Shown piece after piece: positions 42,468 through 43,738 of a stretch of DNA of 43,738 nucleotides. Origin of the DNA: Planctomycetota bacterium (lineage in GTDB: Bacteria; Planctomycetota; B15-G4); contig JAJDER010000057.1 in the NCBI GenBank assembly GCA_029259725.1, positions 1 to 43,738 of the forward strand. Direction: 5' to 3'. Numbering within the stretch: the first letter of the stretch is position 1; every line of letters starts with the position of its first letter. The notes beneath the pieces were generated by a model. That model was not told the DNA's origin. It saw nothing but the letters and a program-made list of their open reading frames with translations, and did not search any database. A program made the translations under genes and the position numbers.

Positions 42468-43738
42468 GCGGCGTCGTCGGGATCGACATCGGGAAGGGCT
42501 CGGCGCGTCTCGTCCACGGGCGCGTGAAGCGCGGGGCGTTCGAGGTCCAGGCCGGTCTGCGCGTGGCTCGCGACGACCTGCCGGCGGCGGTCCGGCGGCT
42601 CGGGCTCAAGGGCGCGCGCGTGATCGTCGGTGTCACCGGCCGCGACATGATCCTGCGCGTGACCCAGGTGCCGCCGGTCCCGGCCTGGCAGCTGCGTGAC
42701 CTGATGGGCTTCGAGATCGACGAGATCGCGGAGCAGTCGGGCGACGCGCTCTCGGCCGACTTCAACGTGCTCCAGGGCGCGGCGCTCTACTCGGAAGAGG
42801 ACATGGTGCTGCTGGCCCTCGTGCGCGAGGCGCTGATCGAGGAGCGCACCGCGGAGCTCAAGGATGCCGGCCTGACCGTGGCCGCGTTCACGCCCAACGC
42901 GGTGGCGCTGCACAACGCGTTCGTCGCCACCGACGGGCGCGAGGGCACGGTCATGATCGCCTTCCTCGGCGACAGCACGACCGACATCGCGCTCGCGCAG
43001 GACGGGGACCTGCTCTTCGCCCGCAACCTGTCGGGTGGCGGTGACCTGTTCACGCAGGCAGTCGCCTCGGCGTTCAAGCTGGACGACGCACGAGCGGAAG
43101 CGGCGAAGCGCAAGCTGGGGCGCTTCGCCCGGCCGGGCGAAGTGTTCGAAGGGCAGCAGGCTGCGGTGGGCCGTGCCCTGGAAGGAGCGTTGCGCCAGGT
43201 CACGGGCATGTTGCAGTCGTCGCTGACGCTGTGCCGCACGCAGATGCAGGCGCGCGAGCTGGCCCTCGATGCCGTGCTGCTGTGCGGGCCGGGGGCGTCC
43301 ACGCCCGGGCTCGACCAGGCCCTGACCCGCTCGCTGGGTGTGCCGGTGGAGCGCTTCGATCCGTCCGAGGGCTATCTCGTCGGCGAATCCGAGGACCTGG
43401 AGCAGTCCGGGTCGGACTTCGCGGTGGCGACGGGCCTGGCGATGATGGGTGCGCTGCCCGACGCCTATCGCGTCGAGATCCTGTCCGAGGCGGCTCGCGG
43501 ACGCCGGGACTTCCGCGAGAAGACGGTGTGGCTGCTGGCGGCGGCGGCGGTCGTGCTGGTGCACCTGGTGGTGATGTTCACCGTTCGGCAGGGCAACACG
43601 ACCGACGCCGACACGGATCGCGCGCGGCTGCGCGCCGAGGTGGAGAGCCGCCAGTCCGCCAGCCGCGACTACGAACGCACGCTGCGCGACATCGACGAAC
43701 TCAACGCCCGGTTGGGACAGCTGGAACAGGCCACGGCT
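42464..43738 (+). CDS. pilM: PilM-like actin-fold protein fused to PilN-like segment, partial
   Basis: Open to the window edge for 425 codons from a GTG that overlaps the upstream stop (GTGA). Residues 1-345 match PilM/FtsA-like pilus assembly ATPases: VVGIDIGKGSARLVHGRVKR (phosphate-1 region), a cross-domain helix region, VMIAFLGDSTTDIALAQDGD (phosphate-2) and LFARNLSGGGDLFTQAVASA, then LDAVLLCGPGASTPGLDQAL (adenosine region) and FAVATGLAMMGAL. Then a transmembrane helix (WLLAAAAVVLVHLVVMFTV, about 356-374) and a coiled coil (ARLRAEVESRQSASRDYERT) appear, the layout of PilN, normally a separate downstream protein. The stop codon is outside the window. It would anchor the inner-membrane platform of a type IV pilus or type II secretion system. 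Confidence 0.85.
   Translation, partial: MSGVVGIDIGKGSARLVHGRVKRGAFEVQAGLRVARDDLPAAVRRLGLKGARVIVGVTGRDMILRVTQVPPVPAWQLRDLMGFEIDEIAEQSGDALSADFNVLQGAALYSEEDMVLLALVREALIEERTAELKDAGLTVAAFTPNAVALHNAFVATDGREGTVMIAFLGDSTTDIALAQDGDLLFARNLSGGGDLFTQAVASAFKLDDARAEAAKRKLGRFARPGEVFEGQQAAVGRALEGALRQVTGMLQSSLTLCRTQMQARELALDAVLLCGPGASTPGLDQALTRSLGVPVERFDPSEGYLVGESEDLEQSGSDFAVATGLAMMGALPDAYRVEILSEAARGRRDFREKTVWLLAAAAVVLVHLVVMFTVRQGNTTDADTDRARLRAEVESRQSASRDYERTLRDIDELNARLGQLEQATA

Overview
The window is high-GC bacterial chromosome, most plausibly from a planctomycete-like lineage. The main reason is a set of large secreted proteins (subtilisin/PD40, FG-GAP, PKD) that end in the same roughly 115-residue C-terminal domain, a style I associate with marine Planctomycetota. 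The taxonomy is an inference from gene content; no rRNA is present. Coding is dense on both strands, GTG starts are common, and 4-bp start/stop overlaps are frequent.

Region by region: (1) 1-9.2 kb is accessory in character: the start of a Cys-rich secreted protein (minus strand, cut by the window edge), a secreted subtilisin with a PD40 propeller, a pRiA4b ORF-3-like protein, a compact mercury-type operon (merR, a thioredoxin-MerC fusion, a small thioredoxin-like protein) and an FG-GAP secreted protein. (2) 9.2-13 kb holds a decayed intergenic stretch, a large PKD/FG-GAP secreted protein and tRNA-Arg(TCT). (3) 13.1-16.3 kb holds an ECF-type sigma factor and an O-antigen-ligase-like membrane protein with TPRs. 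(4) 16.3-20.6 kb is a tight purD-fur-feoA-feoB cluster. (5) 20.7-21.6 kb is a single-domain globin with its NsrR-like Rrf2 regulator, headed by a promoter/operator that abuts the start codon. (6) 21.7-31.7 kb is a six-gene minus-strand operon: ribH, nusB, ftsY, a second O-antigen-ligase-like protein, a lipoprotein and a 1580-aa AsmA/DUF748-like protein. (7) 31.7-34.3 kb is modABC. (8) 34.3-40.5 kb is a divergent pair of large exported proteins: a GH2-like protein that has lost both catalytic glutamates, and a multidomain S9-type esterase with an intact triad. (9) 40.6-43.7 kb starts a type IV pilus-like locus: an unrecognised membrane protein, then a PilM-PilN-like fusion running off the window.

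Functional themes are metal and NO handling (mercury operon, Fur/Feo, NsrR-globin, molybdate uptake), envelope polysaccharide, and exported large proteins. No phage, CRISPR array, complete insertion sequence or multi-gene defence system is visible. The least expected signals are the decayed copies of the shared C-terminal domain in two intergenic regions (about 700-830 plus strand, frameshifted; about 9601-9720 minus strand), a remnant of a PiT-type phosphate permease opposite the merR promoter, the doubly catalytic-dead GH2 protein, the thioredoxin-MerC fusion without a visible merA, the PilM-PilN fusion, and an unusual PurD signature.
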